Shown here one piece after another: positions 32,416 to 39,374 of a stretch of DNA of 39,374 nucleotides. Under the pieces are notes generated by a model. That model did not search any database and was not told the DNA's origin. It saw only the letters and a list, made by a program, of their open reading frames with translations. The DNA is from Bacillota bacterium (GTDB lineage: Bacteria; Macinerneyibacteriota; Macinerneyibacteria; Macinerneyibacteriales; DSCS01). Numbering within the stretch: position 1 is the first letter of the stretch; every line of letters begins with the position of its first letter. The stretch is from NCBI GenBank assembly GCA_011048995.1, contig DSCS01000052.1:1-39374 (forward strand). The letters are read 5' to 3'. Made by a program: the position numbers and the translations under genes.

Positions 32416-33747
32416 ATGAAAAAAAAAATCTCAAAGGGCATTATCGCCCTCATTTTTCTTATCCTCTTCATCATCGGGGCATACTATTATTTCAATCGTG
32501 GCCAGGCTCCTGATTATTTCCCCGATGACACAGTGGCTTTTGCAAAAATCCGATCTTTTAAATCTTTTCTTCATTTAGATTCCCCTGTTATCGACCAATA
32601 TATCGGTGATTTTAAAGATAAAGCATGGATCCGCTGGCTTCCCGATAAGGATTTTTATGTGGCGGTGGATAAAGAGAAGAATTATTATATTTTTATCGAA
32701 CTTTCTTTTCTGGCTCCGCTTTTAAAATCATTGGGAACCGTTGAGGGGAATATTCTATGTATTTCCAGCAATCCCGGCTATATTCTGAAACCGGGTTCTG
32801 TTCATCCCCGGCAAAAAGAACGAATGAAGGGCGGCGGAGATCTGCGCTTTGTTCTGAACAAATCCGATGAGTTTTTTCCTGAGATCGAGGCCGGTGACAG
32901 CATATGGGGAAGGGCCGATGTCTTAAAAAAGCATAATGCTGTGAAGATATCCTATTCTTTTGAGAACCCTCTGAGAGGGGAAGCAGGGCAGGCGGCAGCA
33001 GAGAAAAGCCTGAAATATGTTCCTGCAGATGCTAATTTTCTCCTAAAAGTCAACATGTCTGATTTTGAGAAACATTACGCTCGTTTGCGTAAAATGGTTT
33101 TTTCCACACAGTTGTTTCAAAATTTTTTAAAAACCCGTAAAAATGTTTTTGAAAAAACAGGAATCGACATTGAAAAGCAGATCATGCCCCTTTTGGAAAA
33201 GGGGATGCTCATCGGGGCCCGCAACGGAGATGATTATTTTGCTGTCATGGGAAAAGAAGAGGGCTCCCGTGAAATGGCCGCCATGGCCCGTGAACTGGAA
33301 AAACGTTACCCCGTAGCCTTCAGGGAGAGGGATTTTGACGGCATCAAAGCCACCACAGTCGAGATAACGGGAATTACAGGGGTTTTGGCCAGAAGTTTTT
33401 TTAAAAAGAAAATAGAAGGGGTGAAAAAGCCTTATTATCTTCCGATGGATGACTATCTTCTTTTTTTTGACAGTCTACCGGCTGTGAAGATCTATCATAA
33501 CAAAAGGTTGACCATCGGTATACGCCCTTCTTCCCGCCCCGGGGAGTTCATCAAAGGCCTTATGGCGCGGCCGTCTCATCTCAGTCTCTATATGGACAGT
33601 CTCTATCTCAATGCTGTTTACCCCGATGAGAGTGTATTTAATAATTTTTCCAGGATTTTTATTTCAGCAGACTTTGCTGAAAGAGAGATCCAGGGCGATG
33701 TTGTCATTAAATTGAAGCGAAACATTCAAACGGAGGATGATGTATGA
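32416..33747 (+). CDS. Unrecognised membrane-anchored protein
   Basis: 443 residues that I do not recognise with confidence. A short basic start (MKKKISK) and one hydrophobic helix (GIIALIFLILFIIGAYYYF, about 8-26) suggest a signal anchor, with the remainder outside the cytoplasm. Two similar openings, YFPDDTVAFAKI near residue 35 and YVPADANFLLKVNMSDFEKH near 205, suggest two related domains. They resemble the pattern of DUF3352-type periplasmic proteins; this is only a resemblance. No enzyme motif is visible. I use ATG 32416, five bases after AGGGA (32406-32410), rather than a TTG abutting the tRNA. The stop overlaps the ackA ATG as ATGA. Confidence 0.75.
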   Translation: MKKKISKGIIALIFLILFIIGAYYYFNRGQAPDYFPDDTVAFAKIRSFKSFLHLDSPVIDQYIGDFKDKAWIRWLPDKDFYVAVDKEKNYYIFIELSFLAPLLKSLGTVEGNILCISSNPGYILKPGSVHPRQKERMKGGGDLRFVLNKSDEFFPEIEAGDSIWGRADVLKKHNAVKISYSFENPLRGEAGQAAAEKSLKYVPADANFLLKVNMSDFEKHYARLRKMVFSTQLFQNFLKTRKNVFEKTGIDIEKQIMPLLEKGMLIGARNGDDYFAVMGKEEGSREMAAMARELEKRYPVAFRERDFDGIKATTVEITGITGVLARSFFKKKIEGVKKPYYLPMDDYLLFFDSLPAVKIYHNKRLTIGIRPSSRPGEFIKGLMARPSHLSLYMDSLYLNAVYPDESVFNNFSRIFISADFAEREIQGDVVIKLKRNIQTEDDV

Positions 33748-34943
33748 AAATTTTAGTGCTTAATTCAGGGAGTTCTTCCATCAAATTTCAAATGTTGGAT
33801 ATGGCCACGAAAGAGACTCTCATCAAAGGGCTTGTGGAACGCATCGGGTTGGAAGAATCTTTGATTTCCTGGAAATCAGGCGGGGAGAAGTATAAAAAAA
33901 CAATGCATTTCCCCGGGCATAAGGAGGGATTAGCCGCAGTGTTGGATATATTAAAGGATCGTGATCACGGGGTCATCTCAGATTTTAATGAGATCGATGC
34001 TGTGGGACATCGCTATGTCCATGGTGGAGAGATCTATAAGGATTCCGCTGTTGTCACAGAAGAGGATATTGCGGCGTTGGAAGGGCTGAATCACCTGGCT
34101 CCCCTTCATAATCCGCACAATTTAGTGGGTGTCAGGGCTATGCTGGAACTGATTCCCCGTGTTCCCAATGTGATCGTCTTTGACACCTCTTTTCATTCGA
34201 GGATGCCCGAGAAAGCCTATATGTTTGCGTTACCGTATGAGCTTTATGAAAAGTACGGTATTCGCCGTTACGGTTTTCACGGGACTTCTCATCACTATGT
34301 GGCTTTGGAAGCAGCTTCAATGATCAATAAACCTTTTGAGAAATCCAAAATCATCACCTGTCATATGGGGAACGGGACCTCTTTCAGCGCTGTTCAGAAC
34401 GGCCATTCCGTAGACACCTCGTTAGGCTTCAGTACAATGTGCGGTATTCCCATGGGAACACGAGCCGGAGATTTCGACCCGGGGATTTTGACTCATCTGC
34501 TCAATACCGGAGATTTCACTTCTGATGACTTACATGACTTGATCTACAAAAAAAGCGGAATGCTGGGAGTTTCCGGTATCTCCAGCGATATGAGGGATAT
34601 CGAACAAAAGGCATGGAATGAAAAAGATAAAAGGGCACAGCTGGCCCTTGATCTTGTCCATTATCATGCAAAAAAATATATCGGGGCGTATTTATCTGTG
34701 ATGAACGGCGCCGATGCTTTGGTTTTCACCGCAGGCATCGGAGAGAACGGATGGGAGACCCGCGAAGAGATCTGCAGTGACATGGAATTTTTAGGGATTC
34801 AGATCGACAGGGAGAAAAACAAGGTCCGGGGAAAAAGAGTTGATATATCAGCTCCCGGAAGCCGTGTTAAAGTCCTTGTTATCCCTACCAATGAAGAGCT
34901 TATGATTGCCGAAGAGACGTTGTCCTTGACTCAAAACAGGTAA
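33744..34943 (+). CDS. ackA: Acetate kinase
   Basis: Interconverts acetyl phosphate plus ADP with acetate plus ATP, the ATP-yielding end of fermentative acetate production. The 399-residue protein has [11 protein letters not shown] at the start, [40 protein letters not shown], the [25 protein letters not shown] segment in two parts, and FTAGIGENG near the end. All are acetate-kinase-family signatures, and the length is typical. GGAGG at 33732-33736 is well placed. No pta is adjacent. Propionate kinase is a near relative and would also suit the downstream propionyl-CoA genes. Confidence 0.94.
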   Translation: MKILVLNSGSSSIKFQMLDMATKETLIKGLVERIGLEESLISWKSGGEKYKKTMHFPGHKEGLAAVLDILKDRDHGVISDFNEIDAVGHRYVHGGEIYKDSAVVTEEDIAALEGLNHLAPLHNPHNLVGVRAMLELIPRVPNVIVFDTSFHSRMPEKAYMFALPYELYEKYGIRRYGFHGTSHHYVALEAASMINKPFEKSKIITCHMGNGTSFSAVQNGHSVDTSLGFSTMCGIPMGTRAGDFDPGILTHLLNTGDFTSDDLHDLIYKKSGMLGVSGISSDMRDIEQKAWNEKDKRAQLALDLVHYHAKKYIGAYLSVMNGADALVFTAGIGENGWETREEICSDMEFLGIQIDREKNKVRGKRVDISAPGSRVKVLVIPTNEELMIAEETLSLTQNR

Positions 34944-34953
34944 GGAGGCTATT

Positions 34954-36627
34954 GTGGAGGAATTCAAAAAAATAAAGAAAGCTCATGACCAATGGGAAGA
35001 GACGACAGTCAAAAAGGTTACCAGCCGCTTTCCCGAAAGAAAAGAGACCTTTGTCACAGGCTCAGATATTCCCGTAGAAAGGGCTTATTACCCCGCTTCC
35101 TTTGATGAGGAAAAATGGAATGAAGAAATCGGGTTCCCCGGCGAGTATCCTTTTACTCGGGGTGTTCAGCCTACGATGTATAGAGGACGCTTTTGGACCA
35201 TGCGTCAATATGCCGGGTTCGGGACGGCAGAGGAGTCCAATAAACGTTATAAATACCTTTTGGAGCAGGGTCAGACAGGGCTTTCTGTGGCTTTTGATTT
35301 ACCTACACAGATAGGGTATGATTCCGACGACAATATGAGTATCGGAGAAGTGGGGAAGGTCGGTGTCGCTATTGATACGTTAAAAGATATGGAGATCCTT
35401 TTCGACGGGATTCCCCTGGATAAGGTCTCCACATCGATGACGATCAATGCCCCGGCATCAGTCCTTTTGGCGATGTACATTGCCGTAGGTGAAAAACAGG
35501 GAGTTTCCCGGGATCAATTGAGAGGCACCATTCAGAATGATATTCTCAAAGAGTATATTGCCCGCGGGACATATATTTTTCCTCCCGAGCCTTCAATGCG
35601 GTTGATTACCGATATTTTTGAGTTTTGTTCTCAGGAAGTCCCTAAATGGAACACCATCAGTATTTCCGGATATCATATCAGAGAGGCTGGCTCAACAGCC
35701 GTTCAGGAAGTGGCTTTTACCATCGCCGACGGCATGGAATATGTCAATGCAGCTGTTAAAGCGGGGTTGGATGTGGATCAATTCGCCGACAGACTCTCCT
35801 TCTTTTTTAATGCCCACAATGACCTTTTGGAAGAAGTGGCCAAATACAGAGCCGCTCGTCGGATCTGGGCTGTCATTATGAAAGAAAGATTCAAAGCGCG
35901 CTCGTCGAAATCTCAGATGCTGCGTTTTCATACCCAGACCGGCGGCTCTACGCTCACAGCTCAACAGCCGGACAATAATATTGTCAGGGTGGCGATTCAG
36001 ACTTTGGCTGCCGTGCTGGGTGGTACACAAAGCCTGCACACCAATTCCAAAGATGAAGCTTTGGCCTTGCCGACAGAGGACTCTGTGCGCATTGCATTAA
36101 GAACCCAGCAGATCGTAGCTCATGAGTCCGGAGTGGCCAATACGGTGGATCCTTTAGCCGGGTCTTACTATGTTGAGGAATTGACCAATAAGATCTATCA
36201 TGAGGCCATGGCTTATATTGAAAAGATTCAGGAGATGGGCGGCATGGTCAAAGCAATAGAGAAGGGTTATGTGCAAAAAGAGATTCAGGATGCCGCTTAC
36301 CGTTATCAGAAAGATGTTGAAAAAGGAGAGCGTATTGTCGTCGGAGTGAATAAATTTGCCGTAAAAGAAGAAGCCCCGAAGGATCTTTTAAAAATGGATC
36401 CTACGCTGCGTGAAATTCAAATCAAAAAACTGGCCCATATCAAACAAGAGCGTGATAACGAGGCCGTCCGCCGCTCTTTGCAAAACTTGGAGGAAGCGGC
36501 GAAACGGAGCGATGTAAATCTGATGCCTTTGATCATAGAAGCCGTCAAAGGTTACGCCTCATTAGGGGAGATCTGTAATGTGCTCCGCGATGTTTACGGT
36601 GAGTATCGCGAGTCCATTGTTCTTTAG
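34954..36627 (+). CDS. mcmA1: Methylmalonyl-CoA mutase, large (substrate-binding) subunit
   Basis: Catalytic barrel subunit of the two-subunit adenosylcobalamin mutase that interconverts succinyl-CoA and (R)-methylmalonyl-CoA. The 557-residue protein shows [61 protein letters not shown] and [17 protein letters not shown]86 and R204 correspond to the tyrosine and arginine that select methylmalonyl-CoA, rather than the Phe/Gln pair of isobutyryl-CoA mutase, and H241 is the conserved active-site histidine. The C-terminal B12 domain is absent and supplied by the next gene. The start is a GTG with AAGGAGG five bases before it. Confidence 0.93.
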   Translation: MEEFKKIKKAHDQWEETTVKKVTSRFPERKETFVTGSDIPVERAYYPASFDEEKWNEEIGFPGEYPFTRGVQPTMYRGRFWTMRQYAGFGTAEESNKRYKYLLEQGQTGLSVAFDLPTQIGYDSDDNMSIGEVGKVGVAIDTLKDMEILFDGIPLDKVSTSMTINAPASVLLAMYIAVGEKQGVSRDQLRGTIQNDILKEYIARGTYIFPPEPSMRLITDIFEFCSQEVPKWNTISISGYHIREAGSTAVQEVAFTIADGMEYVNAAVKAGLDVDQFADRLSFFFNAHNDLLEEVAKYRAARRIWAVIMKERFKARSSKSQMLRFHTQTGGSTLTAQQPDNNIVRVAIQTLAAVLGGTQSLHTNSKDEALALPTEDSVRIALRTQQIVAHESGVANTVDPLAGSYYVEELTNKIYHEAMAYIEKIQEMGGMVKAIEKGYVQKEIQDAAYRYQKDVEKGERIVVGVNKFAVKEEAPKDLLKMDPTLREIQIKKLAHIKQERDNEAVRRSLQNLEEAAKRSDVNLMPLIIEAVKGYASLGEICNVLRDVYGEYRESIVL

Positions 36628-36641
36628 AGGAAGGGGACGTC

Positions 36642-37040
36642 ATGAAAGAAAAAAAATTGAGAATACTGATTGCCAAGCCCGGACTGGACGGACATGACCG
36701 CGGGGCTAAATATGTCGCCAGAGCTTTAAAAGATGAAGGCTATGAAGTGATCTATACCGGAATCCGTCAGACAGCGGAGAGTATTGTCAAGACGGCGATT
36801 CAGGAAGATGTCGATTTTGTGGGGTTAAGCCTTTTGTCCGGAGCCCATAATGAACTCTTTCCAAAAATCGTGGAACTGCTGAAAGAAAACGATGCCGAAG
36901 ATATTGTAGTCTTTGGGGGCGGTGTCATCCCGGAGGAAGATATTCCTTTCCTCCGGGAGAAGGGGATTCAGGCTGTTTTTACGCCGGGGACTCCTATTAA
37001 GACGATCGTTGATTTTATTGAATCCCAAAGGAATGATTGA
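36642..37040 (+). CDS. mcmA2: Methylmalonyl-CoA mutase, small B12-binding subunit
   Basis: 132-residue cobalamin-binding Rossmann domain that completes the mutase. The base-off/His-on motif is D16-G-H18-D-R-G21 in KPGLDGHDRGAKYV, followed by GLSLLSGAHNEL and VFGGGVIPEEDIP, the lower-ligand and tail-binding segments of B12 domains. Length matches the small subunit of split mutases. A GAGGAAGGGGA site precedes the ATG, and the gene lies 14 bases after the large subunit. Confidence 0.94.
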   Translation: MKEKKLRILIAKPGLDGHDRGAKYVARALKDEGYEVIYTGIRQTAESIVKTAIQEDVDFVGLSLLSGAHNELFPKIVELLKENDAEDIVVFGGGVIPEEDIPFLREKGIQAVFTPGTPIKTIVDFIESQRND

Positions 37041-37044
37041 GTAG

Positions 37045-38001
37045 ATGAGAGACTTAGCCCGTGATATTGTCCTGGGGAAGACCCGGGCTATTGCCCGGGG
37101 TATTTCTCTGGCCGAAAATGACAGCCTGGGACGTGAAGAACTCATTGACCTGCTTCATCCCCATACGGGGAAAGCAAGGATTTTGGGGATCACAGGCCCT
37201 CCGGGAGCAGGAAAAAGCACATTGGCTGATCTTTTGATTGCCGGAGAGCGCCGCAAGGGCCATAAAGTGGCTGTCGTGGCTGTAGATCCCAGTTCGCCCT
37301 TTACCGGAGGGGCTCTTCTCGGTGACCGGTTGAGAATGCAATCCCATGCAGAGGATGAGCATGTCTTTATCCGGTCCATGGCTTCACGGGGTCATCTCGG
37401 CGGAGTTTCACGGGCTACGGTCGATGCTATTAAAGTTTTGGATGCGGCCGGCTTTGATACTGTGATCGTCGAGACGATCGGCGTGGGACAGACAGAAGTC
37501 GATATCATCGAACTGACAGACCTTGTCCTGTTGGTTCTGGTCCCCGGAATGGGAGATGAAATACAGGCGATGAAAGCCGGAGTCATGGAGATCGGCGATA
37601 TTTTCGTCATCAATAAAAGCGATAAAGAGGGGGCCGATAAGCTTCGGACGGAAGTGGAGTATGTCCTGGGGTTTAAATATGCCCATGAAATGGAGAAGAT
37701 GAATCCTGTCTGTATGGTTTCGGCCAAAATGAAGCAAGGCTTGGAGGCGTTGGAAGAGGAAGCCGAAGAATGGTTTCAGCATCTCAGCCTTTCCGGACTT
37801 TTGGAGCAAAAAAGAAAAGAACGGATACAGAAAGAGCTAAAACGCATCTTTTCGGCAAAAATCCATGAATTGCTTGACAAAAAAATGGATTTTTATAATA
37901 ATGTGGAGGAATGGGCGGAGATGATCTATCAGAAAAAGGTTCAACCTTACCGTTTTATAAATGAAAGTTTGCACGATTTTTTAAAAAAGGAGAGTGAATG
38001 A
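37045..38001 (+). CDS. meaB: MeaB/ArgK-type GTPase, mutase chaperone
   Basis: G3E-family P-loop GTPase that guards cofactor loading and integrity of the B12 mutase. The 318-residue protein has a Walker A GPPGAGKST at 51-59, VDPSSPFTGGALLGDRLRM, the VETIGVGQTEVDI switch region and the base-recognition motif NKSD. The helical C-terminal dimerisation part (from about 255) is present. It starts four bases after the small subunit with no obvious ribosome-binding site, so coupling is likely. The stop overlaps the epimerase ATG. Confidence 0.93.
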   Translation: MRDLARDIVLGKTRAIARGISLAENDSLGREELIDLLHPHTGKARILGITGPPGAGKSTLADLLIAGERRKGHKVAVVAVDPSSPFTGGALLGDRLRMQSHAEDEHVFIRSMASRGHLGGVSRATVDAIKVLDAAGFDTVIVETIGVGQTEVDIIELTDLVLLVLVPGMGDEIQAMKAGVMEIGDIFVINKSDKEGADKLRTEVEYVLGFKYAHEMEKMNPVCMVSAKMKQGLEALEEEAEEWFQHLSLSGLLEQKRKERIQKELKRIFSAKIHELLDKKMDFYNNVEEWAEMIYQKKVQPYRFINESLHDFLKKESE

Positions 38002-38411
38002 CTATGATCAGAAAGATCAACCATGTCGGAATCGCCGTCTCGTCTTTGGATGAGCATATTCCTTTTTACCGTGATGTCTTAGGTTTGACGTTCGCCGGTA
38101 CAGAGGAAGTGCCCGGGCAGAAAGTGCGGGTAGCGATGTTTCAAGTGGGTGAGGTCAAAATCGAACTTTTGGAGCCCCTTTCAGAAGAGAGTCCCATAGC
38201 CAAATTTATTGAAAAAAAGGGGGAAGGGATTCATCATCTTGCTTATGAGACCGATGATATTGAAAACGAACTGGAGGGAATGAAAGCTAAAGAAATACGC
38301 TTGATCGATGAAGAGCCTCGACACGGGGCTCATGGGAGCCGTATTGCTTTTCTTCATCCCAGATCATCTGCCAAAGTATTAACAGAATTATGCCAATCCG
38401 GAGAGGAGTAG
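37998..38411 (+). CDS. mce: Methylmalonyl-CoA epimerase
   Basis: Vicinal-oxygen-chelate metalloenzyme that interconverts (R)- and (S)-methylmalonyl-CoA, joining the mutase to the biotin carboxylase/decarboxylase. The 137-residue protein has INHVGIAVSSLDEHIPFYRD with a metal histidine, GEVKIELLEP, GEGIHHLAYETDDI with the second histidine, and LHPRSSAKVLTEL with a glutamate ligand. GGAG at 37989-37992 lies five bases before ATG 37998, preferred over the second ATG at 38004. Length and motifs fit the family. Confidence 0.93.
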   Translation: MTMIRKINHVGIAVSSLDEHIPFYRDVLGLTFAGTEEVPGQKVRVAMFQVGEVKIELLEPLSEESPIAKFIEKKGEGIHHLAYETDDIENELEGMKAKEIRLIDEEPRHGAHGSRIAFLHPRSSAKVLTELCQSGEE

Positions 38412-38415
38412 GATT

Positions 38416-39374
38416 ATGTCCATCGACCGCAAAATTTTGGATTTGAAAGAAAAAATGGAAAAGTCCCGTTTCGGGGGCGGAGCACCCGCTATCGAAAAAC
38501 AGCATGCCCGGGGGAAAATGACTGCACGGGAACGTATTGAACTGCTTATGGATCAGGGGAGTTTTGAAGAGATCGATGCGTTGAGGACTCATAACTGTAA
38601 TGAATTTGGTATGGAAAAGAAAAAATATTACGGAGACGGAATGGTGACAGGATACGGTACCGTTGAAGGGCGCCTGGTCTTTGTCTATTCCTTTGATTTT
38701 ACGGTGATCGGGGGGTCTCTTTCTGAAACTGTAGCGGCGAAAATCGTAAAAATCATGGAGATGGCTGCCAAAACCGGGGCTCCGATGGTGGGGATCAATG
38801 ATTCTGGCGGAGCACGCATTCAGGAAGGTGTCGGAGCATTGGCCGGATATGCGTCCATTTTTTACCGCAATGTCATGTATTCGGGCGTTGTGCCCCAGAT
38901 CACGGCTATAGTGGGGCCCGCTGCAGGCGGGGCTGTCTATTCTCCTGCAGTGACGGATTTTATCTTCATGGTGAAAGAGACGTCTCAAATGTTTGTCACC
39001 GGCCCGAAGGTGGTAAAGGCCGTTACACATGAAGATGTGACCAAAGAGGAGTTGGGCGGAGCGATGGTCCATGCGACAAAAAGCGGTGTGACCCATATGA
39101 CTTATGATAATGAAAAGGACCTTTTTGAAGGAATTCGTGCTCTCCTCTCTTATCTGCCGCAAAACAATACCGAAGAGCCGCCTGCGTCCAACACGGAAGA
39201 CCCGGTGGACCGTGTTGATGAGGAGCTGAATTATATTATTCCTGATAACCCCAATAAGCCCTATGATGTCAAAGATATCATTACCCGAATCGTAGATGAC
39301 GGAAAGTTTTTTGAAGTGCAGGAGTATTATGCTCCCAATATTGTGATCGGTTATGGGCGTTTAAACGGAAAAAG
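38416..39374 (+). CDS. Acyl-CoA carboxyltransferase beta-type subunit (PccB/MmdA), 5' part
   Basis: The frame is open from ATG 38416 to the window end, giving 319 residues of a roughly 515-residue protein. KQHARGKMTARERIELLMD, GDGMVTGYGTVEGRLVFVYSFDFTV, GINDSGGARIQEGV and IVGPAAGGAVYSPAVTDF are crotonase-fold carboxyltransferase signatures. The family covers propionyl-CoA carboxylase beta and methylmalonyl-CoA decarboxylase alpha (sodium pump); position after mutase and epimerase fits both, and the missing downstream genes would decide. A weak AGGA site lies just before the start. The 3' end is cut by the window. Confidence 0.92.
   Translation, partial: MSIDRKILDLKEKMEKSRFGGGAPAIEKQHARGKMTARERIELLMDQGSFEEIDALRTHNCNEFGMEKKKYYGDGMVTGYGTVEGRLVFVYSFDFTVIGGSLSETVAAKIVKIMEMAAKTGAPMVGINDSGGARIQEGVGALAGYASIFYRNVMYSGVVPQITAIVGPAAGGAVYSPAVTDFIFMVKETSQMFVTGPKVVKAVTHEDVTKEELGGAMVHATKSGVTHMTYDNEKDLFEGIRALLSYLPQNNTEEPPASNTEDPVDRVDEELNYIIPDNPNKPYDVKDIITRIVDDGKFFEVQEYYAPNIVIGYGRLNGK

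Noticed and set aside
38287-39162. A 291-codon open frame on the minus strand across mce and the carboxyltransferase gene
   Set aside because: The translation is rich in His, Phe, Arg and Cys with no domain pattern, and the + strand here has clear family motifs; it is an antisense shadow.
1-39374. CRISPR arrays, insertion sequences, prophage or toxin-antitoxin genes
   Set aside because: I saw no regularly spaced repeats, transposase or integrase motifs, or short divergent gene pairs; all genes lie on one strand and match chromosomal families.

Overview
This 39.4 kb window is a dense, single-strand (+) bacterial chromosome segment with about 35 protein genes and one tRNA. It has no mobile element, prophage, CRISPR array or rRNA that I can see. 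The gene content points to a diderm, probably anaerobic or fermentative bacterium. A signal-peptide-bearing patatin fused to a POTRA/beta-barrel domain implies an outer membrane. Acetate kinase, a two-subunit B12-dependent methylmalonyl-CoA mutase and a biotin-type carboxyltransferase imply acetate plus propionate/succinate metabolism. FAD-dependent ThyX-type thymidylate synthesis and a c-di-AMP cyclase are also present. I cannot assign a phylum from sequence reading alone.

Region 1 (1-12096) is a division and cell-wall (dcw) cluster: ftsL (3' end only), ftsI, murF, mraY, murD, ftsW, murG, murC, ftsQ, ftsA, ftsZ. murE is absent between ftsI and murF, and murB and ddl are absent between murC and ftsQ. 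Region 2 (12105-21535) continues without a real gap: an M42 aminopeptidase, an orphan EcfT, a ComEA-like DNA-binding protein, the patatin/barrel protein, a DHH-CBS-tRNA nucleotidyltransferase fusion, ComFC, a tandem GNAT protein and a CoA-type Nudix hydrolase. From 1 to 21535 nearly every junction overlaps or is at most 11 nt, and I found no terminator or internal promoter, so regions 1 and 2 look like one very long co-transcribed unit.

Region 3 (21532-25715) is ftsH-folE-cdaA-cdaR behind a clear sigma70-type promoter. Region 4 (25722-29346) is a STAS-domain protein followed by pilB and pilC of a type IV pilus or type II secretion machine. Region 5 (29359-32258) is a double-domain ThyX and a beta-CASP metallo-beta-lactamase ribonuclease. 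Region 6 (32283-end) opens with a near-perfect promoter and tRNA-Arg(CCG). An unrecognised membrane-anchored protein, ackA, mcmA large and small subunits, meaB, mce and a carboxyltransferase cut by the window end follow closely.

The four promoters I can support lie in the only gaps longer than about 15 nt, so the transcription-unit layout is internally consistent. Cross-links between genes include three. The tRNA has no encoded CCA, and a tRNA nucleotidyltransferase is present. ComEA, ComFC and PilB/PilC together suggest natural transformation or DNA uptake. The last five genes make a near-complete succinyl-CoA to propionyl-CoA module. Most of the window is recognisable housekeeping. The least explained parts are the tRNA-led operon with its unknown second gene, the inverted repeat at the thyX promoter, the STAS protein without a phospho-serine upstream of pilB, and the non-division genes attached behind ftsZ.
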